Below are positions 27,107 to 36,601 of a stretch of 64,000 bases of DNA, piece after piece. Below the pieces are notes generated by a model that had not been told where the DNA came from, made no database searches, and worked only from the letters and a program-made list of their open reading frames with translations. The DNA lies in assembly GCA_035651635.1 (NCBI GenBank), contig DASRFK010000226.1, positions 1 through 64,000 on the forward strand. Reading direction: 5' to 3'. Origin of the DNA: JANXQE01 sp035651635 (lineage in GTDB: Bacteria; Verrucomicrobiota; Verrucomicrobiia; Limisphaerales; UBA8199). The translations under genes and the position numbers were made by a program. Position 1 is the stretch's first letter; every line of letters starts with the position of its first letter.

Positions 27107-27226
27107 GAGCGTGTCATAGAATTCGGTTTAGAGTCCCGCCTTTAGGCGGCCCGTCGCCAAAACCGCCTGAAGGCGGGACTCCGAACTCAGGCGCCCACGC
27201 CCAAGCCCGCTTTTTAAGACACGCTC
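27107..27226. repeat. MITE-like palindrome, copy A3
   Basis: Ends GAGCGTGTC (27107) and GACACGCTC (27226) are perfect inverted repeats over 9 bases. Core AGAGTCCCGCC/GGCGGGACTCC surrounds GGCGG spacers. It lies 21 nt upstream of the GHKL ATPase start codon, so it probably contains or has displaced that gene's promoter. Confidence 0.87.
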
Positions 27227-27265
27227 GTGAGAAATATGCACACAATCTAAAGTCAAAACTGAAAA

Positions 27266-27294
27266 CCGACAGTCCAAACTGCCAGGACTGTCGG
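27266..27294. other. Perfect hairpin downstream of the Gfo/Idh gene
   Basis: CCGACAGTCC and GGACTGTCGG form a 10-bp stem with a 9-base loop. It lies ~65 nt past the stop of the minus-strand Gfo/Idh gene. No T tract follows, so a terminator role is unsure. Confidence 0.5.
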
Positions 27295-27298
27295 TCAG

Positions 27299-27359
27299 AA
27301 GTTTCGGATTTCGGATTTCGGAATTCGGATTTCTTTCGGCCTTCGGATTTCGGATTTGC
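27299..27359. repeat. TTTCGGATTTCGGA-type simple repeat, copy C1
   Basis: Iterated TTTCGGATTTCGGA-like units with a CGGCCTTCGG variant. It directly abuts the stop codon of the Gfo/Idh gene. Further copies lie at 56815-56880 and 57548-57615. Confidence 0.8.
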
Positions 27360-28742
27360 TTACGCGTCCCACCCGGAACGATTGTGCCGACGCACCAGTT
27401 TTTCCGCATGGGCCAGGTTGGTCGAACGCATATTGGGCCCATCCCAATCCATTCGGACCCCTTCGCCCATGCGCACGGCGATGCAGCCCAAGAGGATGAT
27501 CTCGGTCAGGTACGCGGCAATGTCGAAGTTGGAATAAGCCGGAGTGCCTTCCTTCATCATGCGGAACCATTCCTGCATATGGCCGGGCGAGCGCGGGATG
27601 GTCTGCGGAACCGCTTTGCAAGCTTCGTGATTGTCGCCGGACTGGAATTCATCCTGGCCTTTCATGGCGACAAAGAATCGCGCCCCATAGTCATCCGGCG
27701 AAAAGAGCTTGCCCTTGTCGCCGACAATGAGGGCGCCGCTTTCCGGAAGGTTTCCCATGGTGCTGACGATCTCTTTGGTAAGCTCCGCGCCCGGCCGCAA
27801 CGGTTTCAACGCGTCCCCGGGGTTTCCGTCGTACCACCAGAATTTCAGTGGCGGCAAACCTTCCCGCTCGGGGAATTCATAGCGGATGCGGGAGGTTTTC
27901 GCGTACGTTTCAGGATAGGCCCGGGAGGCCAATTCGCACTCGACAACATTTGGATAACCGAGCTTAAGCGCACGGAACGGCATGTTCACGGTGTGACAGG
28001 CCATATCCCCGAGAGCTCCGGTACCGAAGTCATGCCATCCGCGCCACTTGAAGGTATGATAGGTATCCTTCTTGTAGGGCCGTTTGGGCGCCGGCCCCAG
28101 CCAGCCATCCCAATTCAAGGTTGCCGGGACGGGATCCTGCCCCGCAGGACGGTCGAGGCCCTGGGGCCAGATTGGGCGGTTGCTCCAAACGTGCAGTTCT
28201 AAGGGTTTGCCGATCACCCCCGCCTGCACCACTTCGACCGCCCGGCGCAAACCGCTTTCGGCGCTACCCTGGTTGCCCATCTGCGTGGCCAGTTTCTTCT
28301 CGCTCGCCAAACGGCGTAACGTGCGCGCTTCGTACACTGTTTGGGTCAGCGGCTTCTGGCAGAAGCAGTGTTTACCCAACTTCATTGCCCGCGTCGCCGC
28401 CTGGCCGTGATTATGGTCCGGGGTCGAAACGGTGACCGCGTCGATTTGATCGCCGAATTGATCGAACAGTTTGCGATAATCATTGAAACGTTTCGCTTGC
28501 GGGAATTGCTGTCCTTTTTTGTCGAGGGTCGTCTGGTCGACATCGCACAATGCCACAATATTGGCGCCGCACCCCGCGGCATCACTGCTGTCGCTGTCTC
28601 CTTTACCGCCGGCGCCGACGCACGCAACGTTAATTCGCTCGTTTGCCCCCAGCACCCGGCCTACGAAGGGAAAGCTCAGCGCCGCGGCGCCGCCGGCTAC
28701 AGAAGTGCGTTTAAGAAACTCGCGTCGGGATAGTATGCTCAT
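27360..28742 (-). CDS. TAT-exported Gfo/Idh/MocA-family oxidoreductase
   Basis: 460 residues. The N-terminus is a twin-arginine signal (SRREFLKRTSVAGGAAAL). A Rossmann domain follows: VACVGAGGKGD as dinucleotide loop, VALCDVD, then the family strand VTVSTPDHNHG and KHCFCQKPLTQTVYEA with the conserved Lys-Pro. The C-terminal domain has WHDFGTGALGDMACHTVN. Such exported members probably carry tightly bound NAD(P) and act on sugars in the periplasm; the substrate is unknown. It stands alone, with repeats on both sides. Confidence 0.93.
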   Translation of the reverse strand: MSILSRREFLKRTSVAGGAAALSFPFVGRVLGANERINVACVGAGGKGDSDSSDAAGCGANIVALCDVDQTTLDKKGQQFPQAKRFNDYRKLFDQFGDQIDAVTVSTPDHNHGQAATRAMKLGKHCFCQKPLTQTVYEARTLRRLASEKKLATQMGNQGSAESGLRRAVEVVQAGVIGKPLELHVWSNRPIWPQGLDRPAGQDPVPATLNWDGWLGPAPKRPYKKDTYHTFKWRGWHDFGTGALGDMACHTVNMPFRALKLGYPNVVECELASRAYPETYAKTSRIRYEFPEREGLPPLKFWWYDGNPGDALKPLRPGAELTKEIVSTMGNLPESGALIVGDKGKLFSPDDYGARFFVAMKGQDEFQSGDNHEACKAVPQTIPRSPGHMQEWFRMMKEGTPAYSNFDIAAYLTEIILLGCIAVRMGEGVRMDWDGPNMRSTNLAHAEKLVRRHNRSGWDA

Positions 28743-28864
28743 ATTGTGATTGTGGTTTTTGTTCTGACGAACGACTCGGGCGTTTTGTTCACGCCGCGGT
28801 TTTGCCGCGAACCTTCCCGAACAGTGAAATTAAATCAATCCAATGCGTCAAGCACCGTCCCGGC

Positions 28865-29018
28865 AGTCGCGAAGCGTCTTGGACGGCGGCAGCCCTCTAC
28901 CACCTTTTGAGTGGAATGATGACAGTAATTTGGTGGCCACGCCTCCTCGGTCGTCATTCCCTTCACAGTGAAAAGTGGCAGAAGACGGGCGCAGTCAAGA
29001 ACCCTGGCGGACTTCGCC
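28865..29018. repeat. Inverted repeat of family B, copy B1
   Basis: Left arm (28865-28908: CGAAGCGTCTTGGAC, then GCGGCAGCCCTCTACC) and right arm (28970-29018) are diverged reverse complements, with ~60 nt between. The same unit occurs at 42881-42984 and as a single arm at 48321-48366. It occupies the 28743-29146 gap; a frame running through it into the aldolase gene is not credited. Confidence 0.65.
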
Positions 29019-29146
29019 AAGTCTTCCCAGGAATTCATGGCGCTTTTTTTGCCTTTCCTTACTTTGAAAGCGTCCTAATATCGCTGCTCGGTCGCCGGAC
29101 TCTCGCGGCGAGCATTACATCAATTCATGATTGGAACACCGAGCCT

Positions 29147-30112
29147 ATGCCATTAACCCATACCAAGGACCTGTTCGCGAAGGCGTTGAAAGGCAAGTAC
29201 GCCCTGGGTGCTTTCAACGTCAATAATATGGAACTGCTGCAGGCGATCGTTGAGGCCTGCGAAGAAGAAAAGGCGCCGGTGATGCTGCAAATCTCCCGTG
29301 GCGCTCGCACCTATGCCAATCCAGTTTACCTGAAGAAACTAATCGAAGCGGCAGTCAGTCTTTCCAACATCCCCATCGCCGTTCACCTCGATCACGGGGA
29401 TTCATTCGAGTTATGCAAGGACTGCATTGATGAGGGCTTTACGAGTGTCATGATCGATGCCAGCCACGAGCCGTTTGAGAAGAACGTCGAGATTTGCCGA
29501 CGCGTCGTCGAATATGCCCACAAGCATAATTGCGTTGTCGAAGGCGAATTGGGCCACCTGGTTGGCGCTCAATTCGACGAAGGCGAAGAGGGCGGCAATT
29601 ACTCGCAACAAGGTCACTACACCAACCCCCAGCAGGCGGTGGACTTTGTGCGCCAATCCGGCGTCGATTCCCTCGCGGTGGCCATCGGGAATTCTCATGG
29701 CGCTTACAAATTCAAGGGAGAACAGCACCTCGACCTCGAACGGCTCAAAGCAATCAAGAAAGCTCTTATGGAGGCCGGCCTCGGTGATTATCCGCTCGTG
29801 CTCCATGGGGCTTCGAGCGTGCCGAGGGATTTGGTCGAGGAAATCAATAAGTACGGCGGCAAACTTGGCACCGACACCGCCGGTGTCCCTGAGGCTGACA
29901 TCGAGGTCGCCCGCCGCATCGGCTGCACCAAAGTGAATATCGATACCGATCTGCGCCTGGCCATGACCGCCGGCATCCGCAAAGCCTTCGCCGACAATCC
30001 AAAGGAATTCGACCCACGGAAATACCTCAGCCCTGCCAGAGCTCGTGTTAAAGAACTGGTGCGGCACAAGGTCCGCGACGTGCTTTGCTCTGCCGGACAC
30101 GCCTTTGACTAA
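29147..30112 (+). CDS. fba: Class II fructose-bisphosphate aldolase
   Basis: 321 residues from ATG 29147. Cleaves fructose 1,6-bisphosphate (or a related ketose bisphosphate) to triose phosphates, using zinc. Visible motifs: H80-L-D82-H83 in AVHLDHGDS, the second zinc region CVVEGELGHLVG, the loop EEGGNYSQQGHYTNP, NSHGAYKF, LVLHGASSVP and VNIDTDLRLAMT. This is the IIB type. Sugar specificity (fructose versus tagatose) cannot be settled here. Its stop codon overlaps that of the convergent sulfotransferase remnant by 4 nt. Confidence 0.93.
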   Translation: MPLTHTKDLFAKALKGKYALGAFNVNNMELLQAIVEACEEEKAPVMLQISRGARTYANPVYLKKLIEAAVSLSNIPIAVHLDHGDSFELCKDCIDEGFTSVMIDASHEPFEKNVEICRRVVEYAHKHNCVVEGELGHLVGAQFDEGEEGGNYSQQGHYTNPQQAVDFVRQSGVDSLAVAIGNSHGAYKFKGEQHLDLERLKAIKKALMEAGLGDYPLVLHGASSVPRDLVEEINKYGGKLGTDTAGVPEADIEVARRIGCTKVNIDTDLRLAMTAGIRKAFADNPKEFDPRKYLSPARARVKELVRHKVRDVLCSAGHAFD

Positions 30113-30834
30113 GGCTGGTTTTGATAGCCCCATTTTTCGAAGCAGACACTCCACTCCGTGCGGATGCGCTGTTTGAGTTCGGCTGGAAGGTCCGAAAAAC
30201 GGTTCTTGCGGTAGCCGGCCAGCGACTCGACATACCGGCGCAGCTTTGGCTCGATTTGTGAGAAGTCAGGCAGGTCGAGCGCTTCGTAAAGGCCCCTGAC
30301 CTGTCCAATTGGATCCCGTTCAAGGTCTTCAAAGCTCAATTCATGAAATCTTCCGGCAGGAATCAGAGGCTTTTGCTCGAAGAAGGCGTCGTACATTTCC
30401 CGATATTGTCCGAGCACCCAATCGTCGAGCGTCTCAAGGTCCGGCCGCTGCAGGCTATTCCAGGTGAATAAGATCCGGAACGACTCGCGGCTGGACTGGA
30501 AGACGTGAAATGGATTCCGATGGATATGCACGAATTTGGCCTCAGGAAACAATTCAAGGAGAAGACCGATTCGGGCGGTGTGTTGCGGCGATTTGAGAAG
30601 CAATGGCCGTCCGTAGCGCCACTGCAATTTTTTGAGAAAAACCAGGAATGCCTCGCGCCAGGCGGCAAGATCGGCTTCGTCAGCCGCTCTCAAGGTAAGG
30701 TACTTCCGAAATTTCTCCTTTTGCCGCGGAAAGACCCACTGCATGCAGCAAGAGCGCAGCGAACTGCCGCACAAAGCGAACTCGTCTTCCTGCGGCGAGG
30801 CCAGGGTCAAACCCATGTTGTCTTCAGTCGCCAA
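30109..30834 (-). pseudogene. Sulfotransferase, lacking its N-terminal PAPS-binding P-loop
   Basis: 241 codons match the middle and end of a Sulfotransfer_3-type enzyme: SPQEDEFAL, the 3'-phosphate-binding region LLKSPQHTARIGLLLELFP plus VHIHRNPFHVFQSS, and the C-terminal FEDLERDPIGQVRGLYEAL. The 5'-phosphosulfate loop (GxPRSGTT-like), normally 40-100 residues before the QEDEFAL motif, is absent. An in-frame stop lies four codons before the TTG at 30834, and the PQQ gene ends only 59 nt further upstream, leaving no room. I infer a 5' deletion; transfer activity is unlikely. Confidence 0.72.
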
Positions 30835-30893
30835 TCCCTTGTGTCAGCCATGACAGGTCGGCGTGCGGGTGGGGCCCGGCTACGCGGCGCGAC

Positions 30894-32252
30894 TCACCGG
30901 ACGTTATAACACCACAAGGACCCGTGGTCGCGTATGTACAGCCGGCCATTGGCTGCCACGGGATAAGCCCATGCTTTTTCCATCGCGTTAGCCTTAGCCG
31001 GTTGATCGGCGGGCGTGAATCGGCCCTTTTCATGATACCCCTCCGGAGTCGCATCGACGAGGGCCACGTCTCCGTTCTCGCCATGAAGGAAGAGCAATCC
31101 ATCCGCGTAGCAGAGTGAGCCGGGCGCAACACTGCGATCTTCCCATTTCACTTTGCCCGTGGTGAATTCGAGGCACTCCAACGCCTGGCCCGTCGTGCCA
31201 TAGAGGTAATCCCCAACTTTAACCGCCCCTCCAATGGCCGTCGGGTATTTTGGCCCAAAATATAATTGTTCGGGTTCGAGTTTACCGCCGCTCGAGGTAA
31301 TCTTAACCGCGCCTCCGCCCGTGCCGGCCGAGCCGGCATAAACCATGGAGTCACTGGCGACCGGGGTGGGAATATTCGCGCCGTACGCGCTTACCGGTTT
31401 GCCGTAGCGCCAGAGGAACTTGCCGCTCTTTGCGTCCACGCCAACCAGGCCTTTTTGCAAAAGCTGAACGTATTGCCTGATGCCGCCGGTTTCGACGATA
31501 ATGGCGGAAGAGTAGGCCGCTTCGTCAGCCTCGGGCAGCGCGCATTTCCATAGGGCATCACCTGTTTGTTTGTTCAAGGCAACGATCGTCGACTGCTCTC
31601 CACCCGGCGTGCATACCAGGGTATTGCCGTCGATCAGGGGCGACTCCGCGTAAGCCCAAGTGCCAGGCTTGCCGCCGAAATCGTTGCGCAGGCTCTTTTT
31701 CCACACGATTTTCCCGGTAGCTGTCTCGACACACGCCAGGTCTCCATCCGAGCCCAGCGCGTACAACAACCGGCCATCGACAGTCGGCGTGGAACGAGCG
31801 GCCGGGAAATTAGGATTCTGTTTGGGGTTCCCCACCGCGCCCAACCGGGTGGACCACAGCTTTTTGCCGTCCTTCGCTGAAAGTCCTTCCACGAATTCAT
31901 TGTCGACTCCTTCGCTTCCCAGCACATATAGCCGGTCGCCCTGCACGGCCGGAGTCGAGTAGCCGCGGCCGATATCCGACACGCGCCAGATCAACTCCGG
32001 ACCGGTCTTGGGCCATTCTTTGCGAAAGCCCTTCTCCTCGGACAAACCGTCGCGATTTGGACCCCGCCACTGGGGCCAGTCCGTTGCCGAAACCGGCAAA
32101 ACAAACAGAGCGCTCGCGCAGCAGAGAAGGGCAAAAACACGGCCGGTTCGGCCGTTCCAGGCCGAACTCCACCTGCCTCTAATAAGAGCTGGGGCGTGGC
32201 CGCTGTTCCTGGCCGAAAGCATTCGATTCCGCGTTTTGGTTTTTGTCGTCAT
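30894..32252 (-). CDS. Secreted PQQ-type beta-propeller protein
   Basis: 452 residues. A long basic N-region precedes a hydrophobic signal core (VFALLCCASALFVLPVSA, ~39-56), then DWPQWRGPNRDG, the opening typical of verrucomicrobial and planctomycetal PQQ-repeat proteins. Blades repeat every ~45 residues with GKxLW-type motifs (KDGKKLWSTRLG, ATGKIVWKKSL, KSGKFLWRYG, TGKVKWEDRSV). Either a BamB-like scaffold or a quinoprotein relative; no catalytic residues can be assigned. It lies 45 nt after the esterase gene on the same strand, so probably cotranscribed. Confidence 0.87.
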   Translation of the reverse strand: MTTKTKTRNRMLSARNSGHAPALIRGRWSSAWNGRTGRVFALLCCASALFVLPVSATDWPQWRGPNRDGLSEEKGFRKEWPKTGPELIWRVSDIGRGYSTPAVQGDRLYVLGSEGVDNEFVEGLSAKDGKKLWSTRLGAVGNPKQNPNFPAARSTPTVDGRLLYALGSDGDLACVETATGKIVWKKSLRNDFGGKPGTWAYAESPLIDGNTLVCTPGGEQSTIVALNKQTGDALWKCALPEADEAAYSSAIIVETGGIRQYVQLLQKGLVGVDAKSGKFLWRYGKPVSAYGANIPTPVASDSMVYAGSAGTGGGAVKITSSGGKLEPEQLYFGPKYPTAIGGAVKVGDYLYGTTGQALECLEFTTGKVKWEDRSVAPGSLCYADGLLFLHGENGDVALVDATPEGYHEKGRFTPADQPAKANAMEKAWAYPVAANGRLYIRDHGSLWCYNVR

Positions 32253-32297
32253 TTTGAATTGCCTTGCTTGAAGCTGATTGTTTGATCGAAATAAAAT

Positions 32298-33479
32298 TTA
32301 TCGGAACAGTTGCGGGGTGAACTCATCCAGATAATCGCGCCAATTGATCCACGTATGCGCGCCGCTCGATTCCTGGAAGACGGGCGTGAATCCGTGTTTC
32401 TTGAACATTTCCACGGTGGCGCGGGTGGTGCCGATTAAAAAGTCATCCTTGCCGGTGCTGAACCAGAAGAGCTTAAGCCCTTTTTTCAATTTGGGATCGT
32501 CCAGAACGGCCAAATGTTGCTCTTCCCAGCTCGGCCCTTGGGGCGGCGCGGCATTCGCGCCCGGACGCGGCACGATGCCGAAAATACCGGAGCTGTAGAC
32601 ACCCACATATGCGAATTTTTCCAAGTGCGGTATGGCGATATTGAGCGTCTGGGCGCCGCCCATCGACAGCCCAGCAACGGCTTGATGTGAACGGTCGGTA
32701 TAAATGCGATAATGCTTCTCTACGTACGGCGCGATGTCATTGACGAAATCCTGCACGAATTCATCCGGCGCCCCGCGTCCTCCGCCGACAAAGCCAATCG
32801 CCCGAGTGTGGCCGGCCGGCATCACCACGACCATCGGTTTGGCTTTTCCTGCGGAAATTAAATTATCCAGAATGAACCCCGCCCGACCCACCGAGGTCCA
32901 GGCATCGTCTGAATCACCCGCGCCGTGGAGCAGATAGAACACAGGGAATTTGCCGCGCCCCAGTTCGTAACCCGGGGGCGTGTAGACATGCATCCGGCGG
33001 AACCGTTGAAGCGTTTTGGAGTAATAAGTGACCGCGGCGACCGCCCCATGCGGCACGTCGCGCGTGTCCATAAAATCGGCTCCCGGGACATACACCAGGC
33101 TCCAGACGTTGTTATTCGACTCGCTGGTGGCCGGGTTGCGCGGATCGATCACCGACACTCCATCGACGTTGAAAGTGTACCGGTAGGCGCCAGGATCAAT
33201 TGGCCCAACAGTCACCTCCCAAATGTCGTTGGTGCCCTTGGTCAATTCAGCACTGGAAGCGCTGCCCGGGATGTCCCCGGCGGACAAATGAATTTTCTCA
33301 GCCTTGGCGGCCTGGATTCGAAACGTGATATGCCGGTCGGCGCTAATCTCGGGCGAAACGATTTGCGGTGGCCGGGCGCGTCCGCCGGGCGCGGGTTGCG
33401 CTCCGGCTACCGGACACATTGCGTTGAGCTGAAGGAGTGCGGCGGTAACTGCAGCGAGGGTCTTTGTTGCGGGTTTCAT
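32298..33479 (-). CDS. Secreted esterase with N-terminal E-set domain (CE1-like)
   Basis: 393 residues. Signal peptide 1-27. Residues ~38-125 form a CBM48/E-set-like beta-sandwich (ITFRIQAAKAEKIHLSAGD, WEVTVGPIDPGAYRYTFNVDG). An alpha/beta-hydrolase follows: oxyanion-region FPVFYLLHGAGDSDDAW and nucleophile S272 in AGLSMGGAQ, with the His near the end in ESSGAHTWINWR. This architecture fits feruloyl or acetylxylan esterases (CE1) that deacylate plant polysaccharides outside the cytoplasm. It heads the small unit with the PQQ propeller. Confidence 0.9.
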   Translation of the reverse strand: MKPATKTLAAVTAALLQLNAMCPVAGAQPAPGGRARPPQIVSPEISADRHITFRIQAAKAEKIHLSAGDIPGSASSAELTKGTNDIWEVTVGPIDPGAYRYTFNVDGVSVIDPRNPATSESNNNVWSLVYVPGADFMDTRDVPHGAVAAVTYYSKTLQRFRRMHVYTPPGYELGRGKFPVFYLLHGAGDSDDAWTSVGRAGFILDNLISAGKAKPMVVVMPAGHTRAIGFVGGGRGAPDEFVQDFVNDIAPYVEKHYRIYTDRSHQAVAGLSMGGAQTLNIAIPHLEKFAYVGVYSSGIFGIVPRPGANAAPPQGPSWEEQHLAVLDDPKLKKGLKLFWFSTGKDDFLIGTTRATVEMFKKHGFTPVFQESSGAHTWINWRDYLDEFTPQLFR

Positions 33480-33669
33480 GATGTCTATTTTCAGCCTTGG
33501 CCAGGCTCATTTGGTTAGCAGGCTGGCCTGTCAGGTGCTGAATGCGCACACCTTAGCCGCCGCCGGCGGGAACCGCTAGGAATTTACGAGGCCACCGGCG
33601 GCCAGGTTGAGACTGGTCGAACGTCCGGCCGCTTCACGCCGGGAGGCGAACGTCGTCGAGAGGCAGACA

Positions 33670-34980
33670 TCAGGACACCGCGTCCCGGTGCGCGCACCGC
33701 GCGGCCTGCAACAGCAATCCCGCGCCAACGAGGTAAATCACCGAGCAAAACGCGATCGCCTCGCTCATGTTCTCCATTTGGGTGGCATGGCGCCCGTGCT
33801 CGCTCAACCAACCAACCGCCAGAGGGCCGAGCGCGCCGCCGCCCCAACCGACCGTGTTCATGATCCCCGCGGCGGTGCCCCGCGCACGCGGTTCGACGAC
33901 GTCAAAGATGGCGGCAAAAATGTTTGAATCGTACAGCCCCTTGCATAACCCAAACAAACTCATCACGATCAGCAGGACACTCACATTCCGCGTCGTGCCA
34001 ACCAGGAAAACGAAGACCGCGCCGGCCAGCAGACCCGCAGCTTGGACGAGCATACGTCCACCGGCGCGCCGCCGCGCCCAGCAGTCGGCCAGCCAACCGC
34101 CCATCGGCACGCTCACCGCGCTCGAAAGATGAATGAAAATCGTGCCGGAAAGCCCCGCTGCGGTGAGCTGGAAATGGAACTTCTTCACCAGGAACGTCGG
34201 CGTCCAGGTCAGGAAAATTGCCGCTACAAAATTCGCGGCCAGAAAGGCGCCCAACAACAACAGCGCCGTCCGGTTTCGCAATAGCGCCCGGCCGATGACT
34301 CGCCAATCGGGGGGAGTGTCCGCGCCGGCATTCGCTGTTTTTTCTGCGTTCAGCTCGGCTTGCCCGCGCCGCGGTTCACGCAGGAACCGGGACAAGGCCA
34401 GCGCCAGCAACATGCCCGCGCCTCCGAAGAAATAAAAACCGGAGCGCCACCCGGAATGCACCGCAAACCATGCCCCCAGCCAGCCGCCGGCAATCGTGCC
34501 CAAGTACACGCTCGAATTGTGAATTGCCAGCGCGCGCGAGCGAGTGCGGACACCATGGTAATCGCTCATTAACGATGTCGAGGCGGGAATGTAAAATGTC
34601 TCGCCGGATCCTTCGAGCGCACGGACTGCGATAAATTGCCAGAGTCTTCCGCACTGGCCCGTAAGCATAGTGACAAAGCTCCAAACCACGCATCCGCCCA
34701 GGATAAATTGCTTGCGCGGCCAGCGGTCGCCCGCATAGCCGGCCACCGGTGCTCCCAGAGCGTAGACCACCATGAACGCCGAACCGATCCAGCTCAGCTG
34801 CACCGGCGTAAATCCAAATTCCTGTTCGAGCTTTGGGAATACGGAAAAGATCGCCTGCCGATCGGCGTAATTGAAAAAGCAGATCGACCACAACATGAAG
34901 ACCACCCACCATTTGTACCGCTCGGGGTGGGCAGGCGCCGTGGAAAGTTTCGGCTGCACTTGCGGAGATGCCTGCTTCAT
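33670..34980 (-). CDS. MFS transporter, anion:cation symporter-like
   Basis: 436 residues with about 12 membrane helices in two bundles. The N-half carries FNYADRQAIFSVFP and the loop GYAGDRWPRKQF, matching the MFS motif A. Features resemble the ACS family that imports sugar acids such as glucarate or hexuronates, but the substrate is inferred. It begins 18 nt after the DUF3748 gene, so the two are probably cotranscribed. Confidence 0.88.
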   Translation of the reverse strand: MKQASPQVQPKLSTAPAHPERYKWWVVFMLWSICFFNYADRQAIFSVFPKLEQEFGFTPVQLSWIGSAFMVVYALGAPVAGYAGDRWPRKQFILGGCVVWSFVTMLTGQCGRLWQFIAVRALEGSGETFYIPASTSLMSDYHGVRTRSRALAIHNSSVYLGTIAGGWLGAWFAVHSGWRSGFYFFGGAGMLLALALSRFLREPRRGQAELNAEKTANAGADTPPDWRVIGRALLRNRTALLLLGAFLAANFVAAIFLTWTPTFLVKKFHFQLTAAGLSGTIFIHLSSAVSVPMGGWLADCWARRRAGGRMLVQAAGLLAGAVFVFLVGTTRNVSVLLIVMSLFGLCKGLYDSNIFAAIFDVVEPRARGTAAGIMNTVGWGGGALGPLAVGWLSEHGRHATQMENMSEAIAFCSVIYLVGAGLLLQAARCAHRDAVS

Positions 34981-34998
34981 GGACCTGGCTGCACTCCG

Positions 34999-36414
34999 TC
35001 ATTCCATGCCGACAACAAAGATCTGATTGAAGAATTTGTTGTTCATGTTTACCGGACGCACATACGCAATTCGCTTTCCGTCAGGCGCGAACACGCACGC
35101 TTCGGGACGTGGCGCGTTGGTGTCCTCAGCGCGTTGCGTCAGACGCCTGGTTTGCCCCGTGCGGGTCTCGGTTACACACACGCTGTTGTCCATCACGTGA
35201 GCGATCCACCCACCGTCGGCACTCCAGGTAAAGGCCGAACCGATCGAATCGAGGTTGTGAGTGAGTTGCTTGGTCGGTCCGCCGTTGGGGGAGATCGTCC
35301 AGAGTTGTACTACGCCCAGCTCATCCTTCATTAGAAAGGCAATCCGCGCTCCGTCCGGTGAACTGCGCAGCCAATGCCGCGGGCCCTGCAATCCTGGGTA
35401 TTTGCGTTGCGCGGTAAAAGTGAGCCGGCGCTGGACGGTGCCGCGGGGCGGCCGTGGACGCTGGGCCTGGGTCCCCGCCAGCGGGCCGGTGCCCGGGATC
35501 CGCAAATCCTCCGGCAGGTCCGCGACGAACACTTCCGAAATCGTTTGCCCGTCTTGCGTCACTACCAGGCCTTGAAATGCCAGCGCATGGCGTTGGCGCG
35601 TGCCATCGGCGCGCACGTAGCCGTTGGTGCCGATCCAGCCTTCCTCAAAAGCTTTTTTGATTTGGTCAGAGCCCGGCGGCGGGTCGGCGACGGTGCTGGT
35701 CGCCAGCACGCTAAAATATGTTCCGTCATGACTGCGAGGATGGGCCTTTGGGACGATCACCTGCTGGACCGGCGCGCTGACGCCGACATTGCGAAGATTG
35801 ATTTCCTGTTCGGCGGTTTCATTTTGAAACTTCGACAGCACGTGATCCTCGTAAGTGAAGCTGACCCACTGTCCGGCGGGCTCCCACACATGCACGTGTG
35901 ATCCGCCGCGCAAAGCCCCGGGCGTGAAGGGCGGAGTTACATCGCAGGCATCGAGGTTAACCGCTCGGCCCGGTGAGGCGAGGTCGACGATTACCCCCTG
36001 CCGGTGACAGAAGCTGTATTGCCAATCAGCAGTCGGGTGTTCGGGTCCCTGGATGAACACAACCCGCTGCTCGCGCGGATGAAAGGTGACCACACCGCAG
36101 CGCGCTCCATTGTGGGCCCGGTACAAGACCCGAGTTTTCCCGGTGCGCACATTGACTATTTCGATTCGCTGACCGTCGAACTGGTCTCCTGCGGGCGTGG
36201 AACGAGTGTCGTAAGCGATCCACTCACCGTCTGGGGACCAGACGCCGATGTTGGTGAGGATATGACCGCTGCGGGAGTGGGTTAGTTGGATTTCGTCACC
36301 GTAGGCCATGGCCTGAGCGAGAACAAGCGTAGCTTTAGCCACGAGGATCGCGCGCCCAAGCGACGCCGGCCTGATTGACGTGAGCCGCGGCCAGAGTCGG
36401 CACGGCTTGCTCAC
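34999..36414 (-). CDS. Secreted TolB-like propeller, DUF3748 type
   Basis: About 472 residues from GTG 36414, chosen because it gives a signal peptide ending near AQAMA-YG; ATG 36309 would remove it. The frame stays open to 36912, but that part is antisense to glnB. Blades carry the WSPDGEWIAYDTRS type of TolB/WD40-like repeat (also SPDGARIAFLM, WSADGGWIAHVM, FAPDGKRIAYVR), and VWSPDGEW plus FDGQRIEIVNV match DUF3748 proteins. Function unknown. It lies directly upstream of an MFS transporter, hinting at a sugar-acid locus. Confidence 0.75.
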   Translation of the reverse strand: MSKPCRLWPRLTSIRPASLGRAILVAKATLVLAQAMAYGDEIQLTHSRSGHILTNIGVWSPDGEWIAYDTRSTPAGDQFDGQRIEIVNVRTGKTRVLYRAHNGARCGVVTFHPREQRVVFIQGPEHPTADWQYSFCHRQGVIVDLASPGRAVNLDACDVTPPFTPGALRGGSHVHVWEPAGQWVSFTYEDHVLSKFQNETAEQEINLRNVGVSAPVQQVIVPKAHPRSHDGTYFSVLATSTVADPPPGSDQIKKAFEEGWIGTNGYVRADGTRQRHALAFQGLVVTQDGQTISEVFVADLPEDLRIPGTGPLAGTQAQRPRPPRGTVQRRLTFTAQRKYPGLQGPRHWLRSSPDGARIAFLMKDELGVVQLWTISPNGGPTKQLTHNLDSIGSAFTWSADGGWIAHVMDNSVCVTETRTGQTRRLTQRAEDTNAPRPEACVFAPDGKRIAYVRPVNMNNKFFNQIFVVGME

Positions 36415-36544
36415 GAGGTATGCCCGGAGACGGCCAACGCCGCGTAGCAGTTTTGGCGCTTTAATGAAGCACCAATATTCAAGAGAAAATCGGCCGCTGT
36501 CACGGCGGAAAGTCGGGCCGGTTCTTCTTTTTTCAACATTCCTG

Positions 36545-36572
36545 TTTACACTAAAACGCTGGTTGTTAGTAT
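36545..36572 (+). promoter_or_regulatory. Candidate sigma70-type promoter of glnB
   Basis: TTTACA (36545-36550) and TAGTAT (36567-36572) are separated by 16 nt, and lie 30 nt ahead of the start codon; GAAGGA (36591-36596) is a good RBS. No sigma54 TGGCAC-N5-TTGC site was seen. Confidence 0.45.
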
Positions 36573-36601
36573 CCGCCCCTGCACTACGCGGAAGGAAGCT
36601 T

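Noticed and set aside
28802..29146. N-terminal extension of the aldolase frame
   Set aside because: It lies in repeat B1; class II aldolases begin at the 29147 ATG.
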